Positions 1 to 7,301 of a DNA stretch of 8,578 nucleotides are shown here, one piece after another. The notes beneath the pieces were generated by a model that did not search any database, was not told where the DNA came from, and was given only the letters and a program-made list of their open reading frames with translations. Source of the stretch: Patescibacteria group bacterium (GTDB lineage: Bacteria > Patescibacteria > Microgenomatia > Daviesbacterales > UBA10151). Location: NCBI GenBank assembly GCA_023487645.1, contig JAMDBX010000059.1:1-8578 (forward strand). Direction: 5' to 3'. Both the position numbers and the translations under genes were made by a program. Numbering within the stretch: position 1 is the stretch's first letter; every line of letters starts with the position of its first letter.

Positions 1-3
1 TAA

Positions 4-1302
4 TTAAGTTTTTACTGGATTAATCTTTTGCAAAGAGGCTGGACCTCCCCCATAAATTTTCATCCAACCATCAAACTTCACCACGCTTCCAGTGGCCCGA
101 AAAGTGTAGGCTCCAGCAGAGATATCAATTGTAGTTTGATCCATAACGGCATCAGCTATCTGAGAAGCTATCATCCGCTTCCAAATTAATTCATAAAGCC
201 GGAGATGATCTCTGGAAAGACCTTCTATAGCACTAAGCTTTTCTCCAGTAACTCTCACATCTGTTGGACGGATCGCTTCATGAGCTTCCTGGGCCAATTT
301 AGATTTAGTTTTATAAACTCTGGCAGCAGGAGGTAAATAACTCTTCCCTAAATTCTCTTGAATATAACTTCGAGCTTGAGTTAAAGCTTGAGGAGAGAGG
401 TTAAAAGAATCAGTTCGCATATAAGTAATCAATCCATGTTCATACAAAGCTTGGGCAATCATCATCGTTTTTTTAGCAGAATATCCTAAACGCAAAGAGG
501 AGGCTTGTTGCATGGTTGATGTAGTAAAAGGAGGAGCGGGATATTTTTTGACCTCTTTTTGGGTTACTTTGGCTACTTTATACTCAGCTTTTTCCAACAA
601 CCCCAGGTGTCCGTCAGCCTCTGTTTTGCTTTTAATAGTTAATTTTTTATGATCTTTTTCCACTAAACTAGCCACAAATTGACCCTTATCTGTACCATGT
701 TCTAAAAGTGCATCAATGCTCCAATATTCTTGAGGTTTAAAGATAGTGATCTCTTTTTCCCGGTCAACAATCAAACGCAAAGCCACAGATTGCACTCTTC
801 CGGCAGATAAACCACTTTTAACTTTTTTCCACAGCAGTGGTGATAATTTATAACCCACTAACCTATCTAAAACCCGGCGAGCTTGTTGGGCATCTACTAA
901 TCTCAGGTCAATATTCCGTGGTTCCTCAAAGGCCTCTTTAATAGCCTCCGGGGTAATTTCATGAAAGACCACCCTTTTGACATCAACAGCCAGTTTGGAG
1001 TTACTACCCCGTAATAGTTCATTAAGATGCCAGGCAATAGCTTCACCTTCACGGTCAGGATCGGTGGCCAACCATAAATTTTTAGCTTGAGCAGCCAGTT
1101 TTTTTAATTGATTGACTCTTTTAGTTTTATCCCGGGGAATAATATATTTTGGCTGAAAGTTGTGTTCCGTATCCACCCCAATATCTGATTTCGGTAAATC
1201 CCGGATATGTCCCATAGAAGCTTCAACCTGGTATTTACTTCCCAGATATTTAGATAAAGTTTTGGCTTTTGTTGGTGATTCAACAATTACTAAATTTTGC
1301 AT
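4..1302 (-). CDS. topA: DNA topoisomerase I (type IA), N-terminal half ending at an early stop
   Basis: Type IA topoisomerases relax negative supercoils by cutting one DNA strand through a tyrosyl-DNA link. The N-terminus VIVESPTKAKT (residues 5-15) starts a toprim domain with the metal-binding DPDREGE at 81-87. SAGRVQSVALRL lies at 166-177, the active-site tyrosine is Y294 in LITYMRTDS, and HEAIRPTD is at 341-348. The domain II segment ending KFDGWMKIYG (409-418) is well conserved. The frame then ends after 14 more codons at TAA (positions 4-6). Family members are usually about 700-870 residues, so the rest of domain IV (including GIGRPSTYA) and the C-terminal DNA-binding/zinc-ribbon part are missing. 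The ATG at 1302 has an AAAGGA ribosome site about 4 nt upstream. Identity is certain; whether this is a pseudogene, a split gene or a sequence error cannot be decided from this window. Confidence 0.93.
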   Translation of the reverse strand: MQNLVIVESPTKAKTLSKYLGSKYQVEASMGHIRDLPKSDIGVDTEHNFQPKYIIPRDKTKRVNQLKKLAAQAKNLWLATDPDREGEAIAWHLNELLRGSNSKLAVDVKRVVFHEITPEAIKEAFEEPRNIDLRLVDAQQARRVLDRLVGYKLSPLLWKKVKSGLSAGRVQSVALRLIVDREKEITIFKPQEYWSIDALLEHGTDKGQFVASLVEKDHKKLTIKSKTEADGHLGLLEKAEYKVAKVTQKEVKKYPAPPFTTSTMQQASSLRLGYSAKKTMMIAQALYEHGLITYMRTDSFNLSPQALTQARSYIQENLGKSYLPPAARVYKTKSKLAQEAHEAIRPTDVRVTGEKLSAIEGLSRDHLRLYELIWKRMIASQIADAVMDQTTIDISAGAYTFRATGSVVKFDGWMKIYGGGPASLQKINPVKT

Positions 1303-1314
1303 CTGATCCTTTCT

Positions 1315-1344
1315 ACGCTAATGGTAGTCTACCAGCTCTGTCAA
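1315..1344 (-). promoter_or_regulatory. topA: Candidate topA promoter
   Basis: Reading on the minus strand, a perfect -35 box TTGACA (1339-1344) is followed 18 bp later by TAGCGT (1315-1320). That hexamer keeps the most conserved T, A and final T of the -10 box but is otherwise poor. The site lies in the 61 bp gap between the AAA+ gene and topA, 13-42 bp upstream of the topA ATG. The perfect -35 is the main support; the weak -10 keeps this tentative. Confidence 0.4.
1322..1334. promoter_or_regulatory. 13-bp palindrome, possible operator upstream of topA
   Basis: TGGTAG-T-CTACCA is a perfect 6-bp inverted repeat around one central base. It sits in the spacer between the candidate -35 and -10 boxes of topA, where a bound repressor would block polymerase. 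The arms are too close together for an RNA hairpin, so a DNA-binding protein site is the more natural reading. No regulator is known; chance cannot be excluded for one 13-mer. Confidence 0.3.
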
Positions 1345-1363
1345 GTCTGCGGGTTTTTTAAAC

Positions 1364-3880
1364 TTATACCAGAAGTTGTTCTGAAACAATAAATCTCTCT
1401 CCTTTGGGTAGTTTATTCTCTAAAATCATAACGGATAATCTAGCCTCTAAAGTATCTTGAATTAACCTTCTTAAAGGCCTGGCTCCCAAGATTGGATCAT
1501 AACCTTTTTCTACTAATTTTTGGATTACCCCGGCGGCAAAATCCACCAAATATCCCTGATCTTGAAGCTGTTTTTGTAATATTGCCAACTTTAACTGGAC
1601 AACTTTTTGTAAATCTAAAGGAGCCAGGGGTTTAAAAATTACTACCTCATCAAAACGGTTAACTAATTCCGGCTTAAAAACTAGTAATAATTCTTCTTTA
1701 ACCTGAGTTTCAATTTGAGCAAAAGCTACCCGGTTTTCAATACCTTTAACAATGGTTAAACTGGCAGCGTTTGAGGTAGCAATAATAATAGTGTTGGTAA
1801 AATCGACAACCCGTCCGGAGGCAGAAGTTAACCTTCCATCATCTAAAACCTGTAAGAAAAGAGTTAATACTTTGGGGTCAGCTTTTTCAAACTCATCTAA
1901 AAGGATTAAGGAATAAGGTTTCTGGCGGATAGTTTCTGTCAAGAGTCCTTCATTATTAATATCACCAATTAAACGGTTAATAGCATCCGGTGTTTGAAAC
2001 TCCGACATATCCAACCGGAAAAAATTTCCCTGGCCTTGAAAATAACTTTCCGCTAAATTTTTAGCCAATTCTGTTTTTCCTACACCGGTGGGACCCACAA
2101 AAAGGAAAGAGCCGATGGGACGTTTGGTATCCCGAAGTTCAGCTGCTGCCCGCCGTAAAGTCCGAGCAACGGCTGAAACCGCCTCTTCTTGGTCAATCAT
2201 TTTTTGATGGATAATGTTTTCTAAATTTAACAATTTACCCTTAACTTCTACTCCGGCACTACCCACAGGAATGCTTGTTTGTTGCTGGATAACTTTTTCC
2301 ACAGTAGCCTTTTTAATCCAACCGTCTTCTGCCACCACTAATGATTGCTCAAAAACTTGCAAAGCAGAATCCGGCAATACCCGATCATGAACATATTGAG
2401 AGGTAAGTTTGGCCATAGACTTAATAGCCAATAAACTGCTGCGAATTTTTTTATACCTTTCATGTTCAATGGCCTGATTTTTTAAAATGTCCACAGTTTC
2501 TGATTCCGATGCCGGAGGAAGTTCGATTTTGGCAAAAAGCCGGGCAAAGCTGCCATTTTTCTCTAAAATCCGGGTATAGTTGGAGTTTTCGGTGGTAGCA
2601 ATAAATTGAAAAGTTGATCCTTCGATATATGGCAACAACAATGAATAGAGGTTAAATTCACTTCCAACCTCCCCTAACCCCATATTTTGAATCTCATCGA
2701 CAAAAACAATGATATTGCCGGAAAATTGCACCTCCTCAAATACATCTTTCACTCTTTGGGCCAACTCTCCCTGAGTTTGAATACCTGCCAACAATTTAGT
2801 TTCATCCAGTCTAATTAATCTTTTGGTAGCTAAAGAAGCCGGAGCATCTCCGGAGACAATCAGTTTGGCTAAGTAAGAAACTAAGGCTCCTCTTCCTGAA
2901 CCCGGCTCTCCTACTAAAACCACATTTCTACCCTGTTCTAAAGATAAAGTGTTAATCACCCGGGAAACAACCTCCGGACGGCCCACAAAATCGGGAACTG
3001 AAGTTCTCCCCGCCCAACGGGTTAAATCCTCCGAGACTGTGTCTAAAGATGGTGTTGGTACCCCCAACCATCCCCGATTGATCCCTTTGAGGTGACGGAC
3101 CCGAAACTCTTCATCCCACAAATGAACCATCCTCCAAGTCTCTTCTTTTCTTTTGAGAAAATCCAAAGCATCAAAAAAATCTTCCAAAGAAAGGTCTAGT
3201 TTTAATAGTTGTTGGTAAATATTAGGGGTACTTTCTAACATCGCCACAAAAAAATGCTCCGGTCCTAAGTAGGGCACTACCAACCTTTTGCCCAAATCCC
3301 AAGTTCTCTGCAAAACTACCTCCGGGAAAATATTGGCAGCCAGTGTGCTAAAAGTTGTGGGAGTTTGCTCTAAATAAAGTAATAAATTTTGCACCCGGGG
3401 AGTTTTTAACAATTTTACTAAATCAAGGTCTGATTTTTTAACTAAACTGCATTTCCAAAGATCATCTAATTTTTTAATCTGCCAAACTTTTTTGGGAGGA
3501 TGGGCTACAATATGCCTGACAAAAAGAACCACCCCAGCAAAAACTAATACCTTAGCCACTACCCCAAAATTATCCCTGAGCATAAAAGCCATCAGTGGAG
3601 TAAGAAACCAATAAAGGGCGATTAAAAAAAGAATTAAGCTGACTAAGGCAAAAGTGATAAGGCCGACAATTATCCGAAATCCCCGGAAGAAAAAACTTAA
3701 CAGCCGTCCCACAAATGAGGAATCATGAAAAAGGGGCACAAAAAGCAGTCTCCACATTAAACCCACGGCTAAATCTTCTTCCAAGTATAAAACGGCATTA
3801 TGCCAAACCCGCAAAAAAATAACTAAACTTTCCGGATACCAGAATTTCAATAATTGGAGGGGCAGGGACAGATATTTCAT
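1364..3880 (-). CDS. Membrane-anchored ClpC-like double AAA+ ATPase with altered D1 and pore loops
   Basis: Two membrane helices are visible at about residues 69-97 and 106-124, so both ends should face the cytoplasm. Residues 150-245 resemble a diverged Clp N-domain (LGPEHFFVAML at 205-215). AAA ring D1 (about 295-540) has a degenerate Walker A, GEPGSGRG (324-331), where GKT is expected, but an intact Walker B VDE (394-396). D2 (about 555-830) has a full Walker A GPTGVGKT (596-603), Walker B LLDE (660-663), sensor N704, arginine finger R742 and sensor-2 GARP (799-802). The D1 pore tyrosine is replaced by T369 and the D2 GYVG loop is deleted. No M-domain coiled coil or ClpP-binding LGF/IGF-type loop is seen. 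ClpC-like homology is certain; classical unfoldase activity is doubtful. No clear Shine-Dalgarno precedes the ATG at 3880. It follows the small upstream gene by 26 bp. Confidence 0.88.
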   Translation of the reverse strand: MKYLSLPLQLLKFWYPESLVIFLRVWHNAVLYLEEDLAVGLMWRLLFVPLFHDSSFVGRLLSFFFRGFRIIVGLITFALVSLILFLIALYWFLTPLMAFMLRDNFGVVAKVLVFAGVVLFVRHIVAHPPKKVWQIKKLDDLWKCSLVKKSDLDLVKLLKTPRVQNLLLYLEQTPTTFSTLAANIFPEVVLQRTWDLGKRLVVPYLGPEHFFVAMLESTPNIYQQLLKLDLSLEDFFDALDFLKRKEETWRMVHLWDEEFRVRHLKGINRGWLGVPTPSLDTVSEDLTRWAGRTSVPDFVGRPEVVSRVINTLSLEQGRNVVLVGEPGSGRGALVSYLAKLIVSGDAPASLATKRLIRLDETKLLAGIQTQGELAQRVKDVFEEVQFSGNIIVFVDEIQNMGLGEVGSEFNLYSLLLPYIEGSTFQFIATTENSNYTRILEKNGSFARLFAKIELPPASESETVDILKNQAIEHERYKKIRSSLLAIKSMAKLTSQYVHDRVLPDSALQVFEQSLVVAEDGWIKKATVEKVIQQQTSIPVGSAGVEVKGKLLNLENIIHQKMIDQEEAVSAVARTLRRAAAELRDTKRPIGSFLFVGPTGVGKTELAKNLAESYFQGQGNFFRLDMSEFQTPDAINRLIGDINNEGLLTETIRQKPYSLILLDEFEKADPKVLTLFLQVLDDGRLTSASGRVVDFTNTIIIATSNAASLTIVKGIENRVAFAQIETQVKEELLLVFKPELVNRFDEVVIFKPLAPLDLQKVVQLKLAILQKQLQDQGYLVDFAAGVIQKLVEKGYDPILGARPLRRLIQDTLEARLSVMILENKLPKGERFIVSEQLLV

Positions 3881-3906
3881 AAATTAAGGTGATTTTTATT
3901 CTATTT

Positions 3907-4263
3907 TTATTTGATCCTCACTAAATTACCGTTGATATCCAATTCCACAAAGTGAGTTGCCCGCCCTTCAATAAACGCCTGGCATTGGTTTGCTGGTACA
4001 TCATCGGAAGTCTCTCGGGGAGCATGAACAATATCTACCACCCAACCTGGCATGAGATCATTAGTTAAACAGGGGGCTTTAGAAACATCCAACCCCTCCG
4101 TGACTCGCTTTTTATATAAGGTTACAGCACTAGCACCAGCCCGATCAGCTTCTGAGGAAACACCTTTTTTATAATCCGGAGGTTTATTGGTAGTAACAAC
4201 TTCCAAGGCTACCAATAGAATACAAACGAGAACTAAAAGAAAGAGTCCATTTTTTCTATTCAT
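3907..4263 (-). CDS. Small membrane-anchored protein with exported domain, unknown function
   Basis: This is a 118-residue protein. A short basic start (MNRKNG) leads into one hydrophobic helix at about residues 7-23, a signal anchor or signal peptide. A charged linker follows, then a compact domain at 60-118. That domain holds two cysteines (C65, C94) and the motifs PGWVVDIVHAPR (72-83), NQC (92-94) and HFVELDING (104-112). The cysteines could form a disulfide outside the membrane. The frame opens further upstream at TTG (4284), but the ATG at 4263 is chosen because AAGGA lies 4 nt before it. It starts 14 nt after the dprA stop and ends 26 nt before the AAA+ gene, so it is probably co-transcribed with both. 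The domain looks constrained rather than random, and I have an uncertain impression of similar proteins in Patescibacteria. No function can be assigned. Confidence 0.8.
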   Translation of the reverse strand: MNRKNGLFLLVLVCILLVALEVVTTNKPPDYKKGVSSEADRAGASAVTLYKKRVTEGLDVSKAPCLTNDLMPGWVVDIVHAPRETSDDVPANQCQAFIEGRATHFVELDINGNLVRIK

Positions 4264-4277
4264 ACCTTCCTTATATA

Positions 4278-5366
4278 TTAGCAAATTTTAGTATAATTTC
4301 CTCCACCTAAATTTTTTACTAAGCCTAAAATTTCCATTTTTATTAAAGTAGCTCCCACTTCGGAGGCAGCCAATCCTAATTCCCGGCAAACCTCATCAAT
4401 ATGTTTATTTTCCCGGCTGATAATTTCTAATATTTTTTGTTCATTTTCTGAAAGCTTAACCTCACTTACCAACTTGGCAACTGTAGGTTTTGCTTTTTCT
4501 ATCCCCAACTCTTCTAAAATTTCACTGGCTTCGGTAACCAACCTTGCACCCTGTTTAATTAAAACTGTCGGGCCTTTGGAAAGTTCGGAGGTAATCGGTC
4601 CAGGTACTGCAAAAACTTCCCGTCCTTGTTCCAAAGCACACTTGGCAGTAATTAGTGACCCTGAATCCTCAGCTGCCTCCGTAATCAACACTCCTAAAGA
4701 AAGTCCGGAGATAATCCGGTTGCGGGCAGGAAAATTTCCCGGCAAAGAAGGAGCATTGGGAGGAAATTCACTTAAAACAGCGCCGTGACCTTGAGCAATC
4801 TCTTCTGCCAAGCGGCTATTTTCCGGTGGAAAAATATGATTTAAACCACCACCTAAAACAGCCAGAGTCCGTCCGCCTTCTTTGACTACCACCTGGTGTG
4901 CCTGACTATCTACTCCCCGGGCTAAACCCGAGACTACGGTTACCCCAAAAGCTACCAGCTCCCGGGCAAACTTTTCCGTCACCATCTTGCCATAACCGGT
5001 AACTTTCCTGGTGCCCACAATGGCCACCGCTTTTTTATCTTCAGCTTTAATCTGTCCTTTGTAATATAAAACAATCGGCGGATCAGCAATTTCTTTAAGT
5101 AACAGGGGATATCTTTCATCAAAAATTGTCAGCCAGGAGATATTATCTTTTTGAATATTTTGCAAGTAAACTTGCGGGTCTAATTTTTTCCGGGTTTCTA
5201 CTAAGAGGTTAACTACATTTTGAGGAATGCCTATTTGAGAAATTTCTTTGGCTTCTGCTTGCCAAGCTCTCTGTGGATCCTGAAAATAATCCAACATGGC
5301 TTTTAATCTGATTGGTCCCAAACCATTAATAGAATGTAAAGCCAACAAATACTCTATATTATCCAT
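4278..5366 (-). CDS. dprA: DNA processing protein DprA (Smf)
   Basis: DprA binds incoming single-stranded DNA during natural transformation and loads RecA on it. The 362-residue protein has an N-terminal helical (SAM/HhH-like) part with INGLGP (13-18). A Rossmann-like core carries VGTR (117-120), SGLARGVD (146-153), GGGLNHIFPPEN (172-183), FPARNRIISGLS (212-223) and EDSGSLITA (233-241). A C-terminal winged-helix (DML1-like) domain spans about 305-362. The frame continues upstream to a TTG at 5423, but the ATG at 5366 is preferred. It has AGGTG 8 nt upstream, the protein then begins in family style (MDNIEYLLALHSINGLG), and the TTG would fall inside a promoter-like -35. It stands 72 bp downstream of the PBP2 gene. 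All key motifs are intact, so it is probably functional. Confidence 0.96.
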   Translation of the reverse strand: MDNIEYLLALHSINGLGPIRLKAMLDYFQDPQRAWQAEAKEISQIGIPQNVVNLLVETRKKLDPQVYLQNIQKDNISWLTIFDERYPLLLKEIADPPIVLYYKGQIKAEDKKAVAIVGTRKVTGYGKMVTEKFARELVAFGVTVVSGLARGVDSQAHQVVVKEGGRTLAVLGGGLNHIFPPENSRLAEEIAQGHGAVLSEFPPNAPSLPGNFPARNRIISGLSLGVLITEAAEDSGSLITAKCALEQGREVFAVPGPITSELSKGPTVLIKQGARLVTEASEILEELGIEKAKPTVAKLVSEVKLSENEQKILEIISRENKHIDEVCRELGLAASEVGATLIKMEILGLVKNLGGGNYTKIC

Positions 5367-5394
5367 CTGATTTACACCTACTCTAGCTTTAATT

Positions 5395-5423
5395 ATCTTA
5401 ACCAGGAATATAACTGAGCGCAA
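5395..5423 (-). promoter_or_regulatory. dprA: Weak candidate promoter for dprA
   Basis: In the 72 bp gap after the PBP2 gene, TTGCGC (5418-5423) and TAAGAT (5395-5400) are separated by exactly 17 bp. They match the consensus boxes at 3/6 and 4/6 positions. A start about 7 bp below the -10 would give a leader of some 20 nt containing the AGGTG ribosome site of dprA. Spacing is ideal but the boxes are weak in an AT-rich genome. It would separate the wall-synthesis genes from the dprA group. Confidence 0.3.
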
Positions 5424-5438
5424 GGGATTTGCTCTAAA

Positions 5439-7301
5439 TTATTCCCCAAGAGTTTTGGCAGAGGAACTGGCAATAGAGCCAGTATCCAAGCTTTGGATAT
5501 TATTTTTATCAGTATTAAAATACCAAGTATAAATTTGTTTAGCTATGGGAGCAGCCACCGAGGAACCTTCTCCCCCAGCCTCTACCAAAACAGTCAGAGT
5601 AATACTGGGACTATCCACAGGAGCGTAGGTCGTATACCACGCATGGGTTTTATTTTTAGGATCACCAAACTCCGCAGTTCCGGTTTTGCCAGCAGTAGGC
5701 ACGGAAAAAGTAAAGAACGGCCACGCTGTTCCTCCATCTTTAGGCACCTCAGATAAGCCTTTTTTCACCAGCTCCAGATCCTCTTTTTTAAAAATATCTT
5801 TGACAATTGGTTCAACATGAAACTGTTTGACCACTTCATCATCCGGAGTAGTAATTTTCGTTACCAAGTGTGGTTCCACTAAATTACCATTATTGGCTAT
5901 AAAAGCTGTCTGGGCTAAAACCTGCAATGGTGTAGTTAAGAGAAATCCTTGGCCAATGGCCATATGCAAAGTATCTCCGGGATACCAAACCTGGCCATAG
6001 TTTTTTTGTTTCCACTCATCTGACGGAATTAAACCATCAACCTCACCCGGCAAATCTATACCCAATTTTTTACCAAAACCAATTTTTTTAGCTACCTCAG
6101 CTAGAGATTTTTCTCCCACCAATTCACCCACCCGGTAAAAGAAAATGTCATTTGAGCGTTGCAAAGCTTTGACTAAATTTACCTGCCCTTCTGTTTTACC
6201 ATATTGGGTAAAAAACCAATTAGAAAATTTGTAAGGGCCTAAAGACATCACTCCTGTATCTTCAATTTGAGTATTGGAAGTAATTTTTCCCGAAGACAGG
6301 CCGGCCAAGGCAGAAGCAATTTTAAAAGTTGATCCCGGAGGATAAGTACCAGCAATAACCCTGTTTAAAAGAGGCGAGTTTTCGTTATTAAAATAAGCGC
6401 TAATCTCTTCGCCTCTTTTAGGATCAGTAAAAGCGTTGTTATCAAAAGAAGGATAAGAGGCTAAAGCTAAAACATCACCGCTTTGAGGATCTTCAGCCAC
6501 CATCGCCCCACAGCAAGAATCAGCCTTTTTAACTCCTTCCTCTAAAGCTGTAAAAGCCCATTTTTGCAAATCGGCATCAATAGAAAGGTAGACATTTTCC
6601 CCCGGAATAGGATCAATTTTACGCAGTAAACGCAACTTTTTTCCCTGAGCATCTATTTCAATAATCTCTGCCCCATCCCTACCTCTTAAGACTAATTCAT
6701 AAACCTGTTCAATTCCGGCGCGGCCAATGCGGTCACCAATCCGATATCCAGAAAATTCCGGCATTTTTAACTCTTCCGGGGAAATTTGCCCCACATAACC
6801 TAAAATATGGGCTGCTGACTGGCTAAAAGGATATGAGCGGATGGTATCTACTTCCAGTTCGCTATACTTGGGGTCATTTTTAGCCTCGAGCATTAAAGCT
6901 GTATCCCGATCAACAAAATCCCCTTCCAATCTAAAACCCGGATTATTTTCGGCCAAAACCTTACCGTTGCGGTCATAAATAACCCCCCGGGGAGCATGGA
7001 CAATTTTTACTTGAATTCTATTGGAATCTGCTCGTTCCCGGTTATCCTGACCGTAGACTATCTGCAGGTGAAAAATTCTTAGAAATAACCCGAAAAAAGT
7101 TAACAGAAAAATGCTGGCTAAAATTACCAATCTCCAGGAAGATACGGGGGTAAAAAAAACTTCGGACTGATAATTTGGTAAAAGGTTGTCCTCCCAGCCA
7201 ACACTGGTATCACCTTTGTTTTTGAAATGGTTGCTTTGGCCCCCAACCTTTTTTAATTCATCGGAAAAAGCCAAACCTAGTTTTCTGTTTTTGGATCTCA
7301 T
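5439..7301 (-). CDS. mrdA: Penicillin-binding protein 2 (class B transpeptidase of the elongasome)
   Basis: PBP2 cross-links peptidoglycan side-chain peptides during cell elongation, outside the membrane. The 620-residue length is typical. A cytoplasmic tail of about 55 residues precedes one membrane helix (about 57-77). The pedestal contains RGVIYDRNG (105-113). The transpeptidase domain carries the catalytic S324-T-F-K327, the SND triad residues S383-D385 and KTGTAE at 539-544, so all three penicillin-binding motifs are intact. No Cys/His cluster is visible between the first two motifs, unlike the zinc site of E. coli PBP2. The ATG overlaps the mreD stop (ATGA), has no clear Shine-Dalgarno and is probably translationally coupled. 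Position after mreC-mreD supports a PBP2 (elongation) rather than FtsI (division) role. No rodA follows; dprA comes next. Confidence 0.95.
   Translation of the reverse strand: MRSKNRKLGLAFSDELKKVGGQSNHFKNKGDTSVGWEDNLLPNYQSEVFFTPVSSWRLVILASIFLLTFFGLFLRIFHLQIVYGQDNRERADSNRIQVKIVHAPRGVIYDRNGKVLAENNPGFRLEGDFVDRDTALMLEAKNDPKYSELEVDTIRSYPFSQSAAHILGYVGQISPEELKMPEFSGYRIGDRIGRAGIEQVYELVLRGRDGAEIIEIDAQGKKLRLLRKIDPIPGENVYLSIDADLQKWAFTALEEGVKKADSCCGAMVAEDPQSGDVLALASYPSFDNNAFTDPKRGEEISAYFNNENSPLLNRVIAGTYPPGSTFKIASALAGLSSGKITSNTQIEDTGVMSLGPYKFSNWFFTQYGKTEGQVNLVKALQRSNDIFFYRVGELVGEKSLAEVAKKIGFGKKLGIDLPGEVDGLIPSDEWKQKNYGQVWYPGDTLHMAIGQGFLLTTPLQVLAQTAFIANNGNLVEPHLVTKITTPDDEVVKQFHVEPIVKDIFKKEDLELVKKGLSEVPKDGGTAWPFFTFSVPTAGKTGTAEFGDPKNKTHAWYTTYAPVDSPSITLTVLVEAGGEGSSVAAPIAKQIYTWYFNTDKNNIQSLDTGSIASSSAKTLGE

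Noticed and set aside
30..50. Small GAGG/CCTC hairpin near the end of topA as a possible intron edge
   Set aside because: A 4-bp stem is too weak, and no group I or group II intron boundary signature can be recognised in the few bases available.
1104..1286. 60-codon minus-strand frame inside the 5' part of topA
   Set aside because: It is an out-of-frame shadow of the toprim-coding region.
3880..3925. TAGAAT -10-like box just upstream of the AAA+ gene
   Set aside because: No -35-like hexamer lies 16-18 bp upstream, and such boxes are common by chance in AT-rich sequence.
4474..4788. Plus-strand 104-codon open frame inside dprA
   Set aside because: It is antisense to well-conserved DprA motifs and its translation has no domain character; a shadow of the real gene.
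5420..5440. Possible terminator after the PBP2 gene (GAGC/GCTC inverted repeat)
   Set aside because: The stem is only 4 bp and no T run follows, so it does not look like an intrinsic terminator.
5493..5756. Plus-strand 87-codon open frame inside the PBP2 gene
   Set aside because: It lies opposite the KTGTAE region of PBP2 and shows no plausible protein features.
4016..7004. A 17-bp near-repeat (16 of 17 identical) at 4016-4032 and 6988-7004, encoding IVHAPR in both the small protein and PBP2
   Set aside because: In PBP2 it belongs to the common APRGxIYDRNG motif; the flanks do not match, so shared codons by chance are the simplest explanation.
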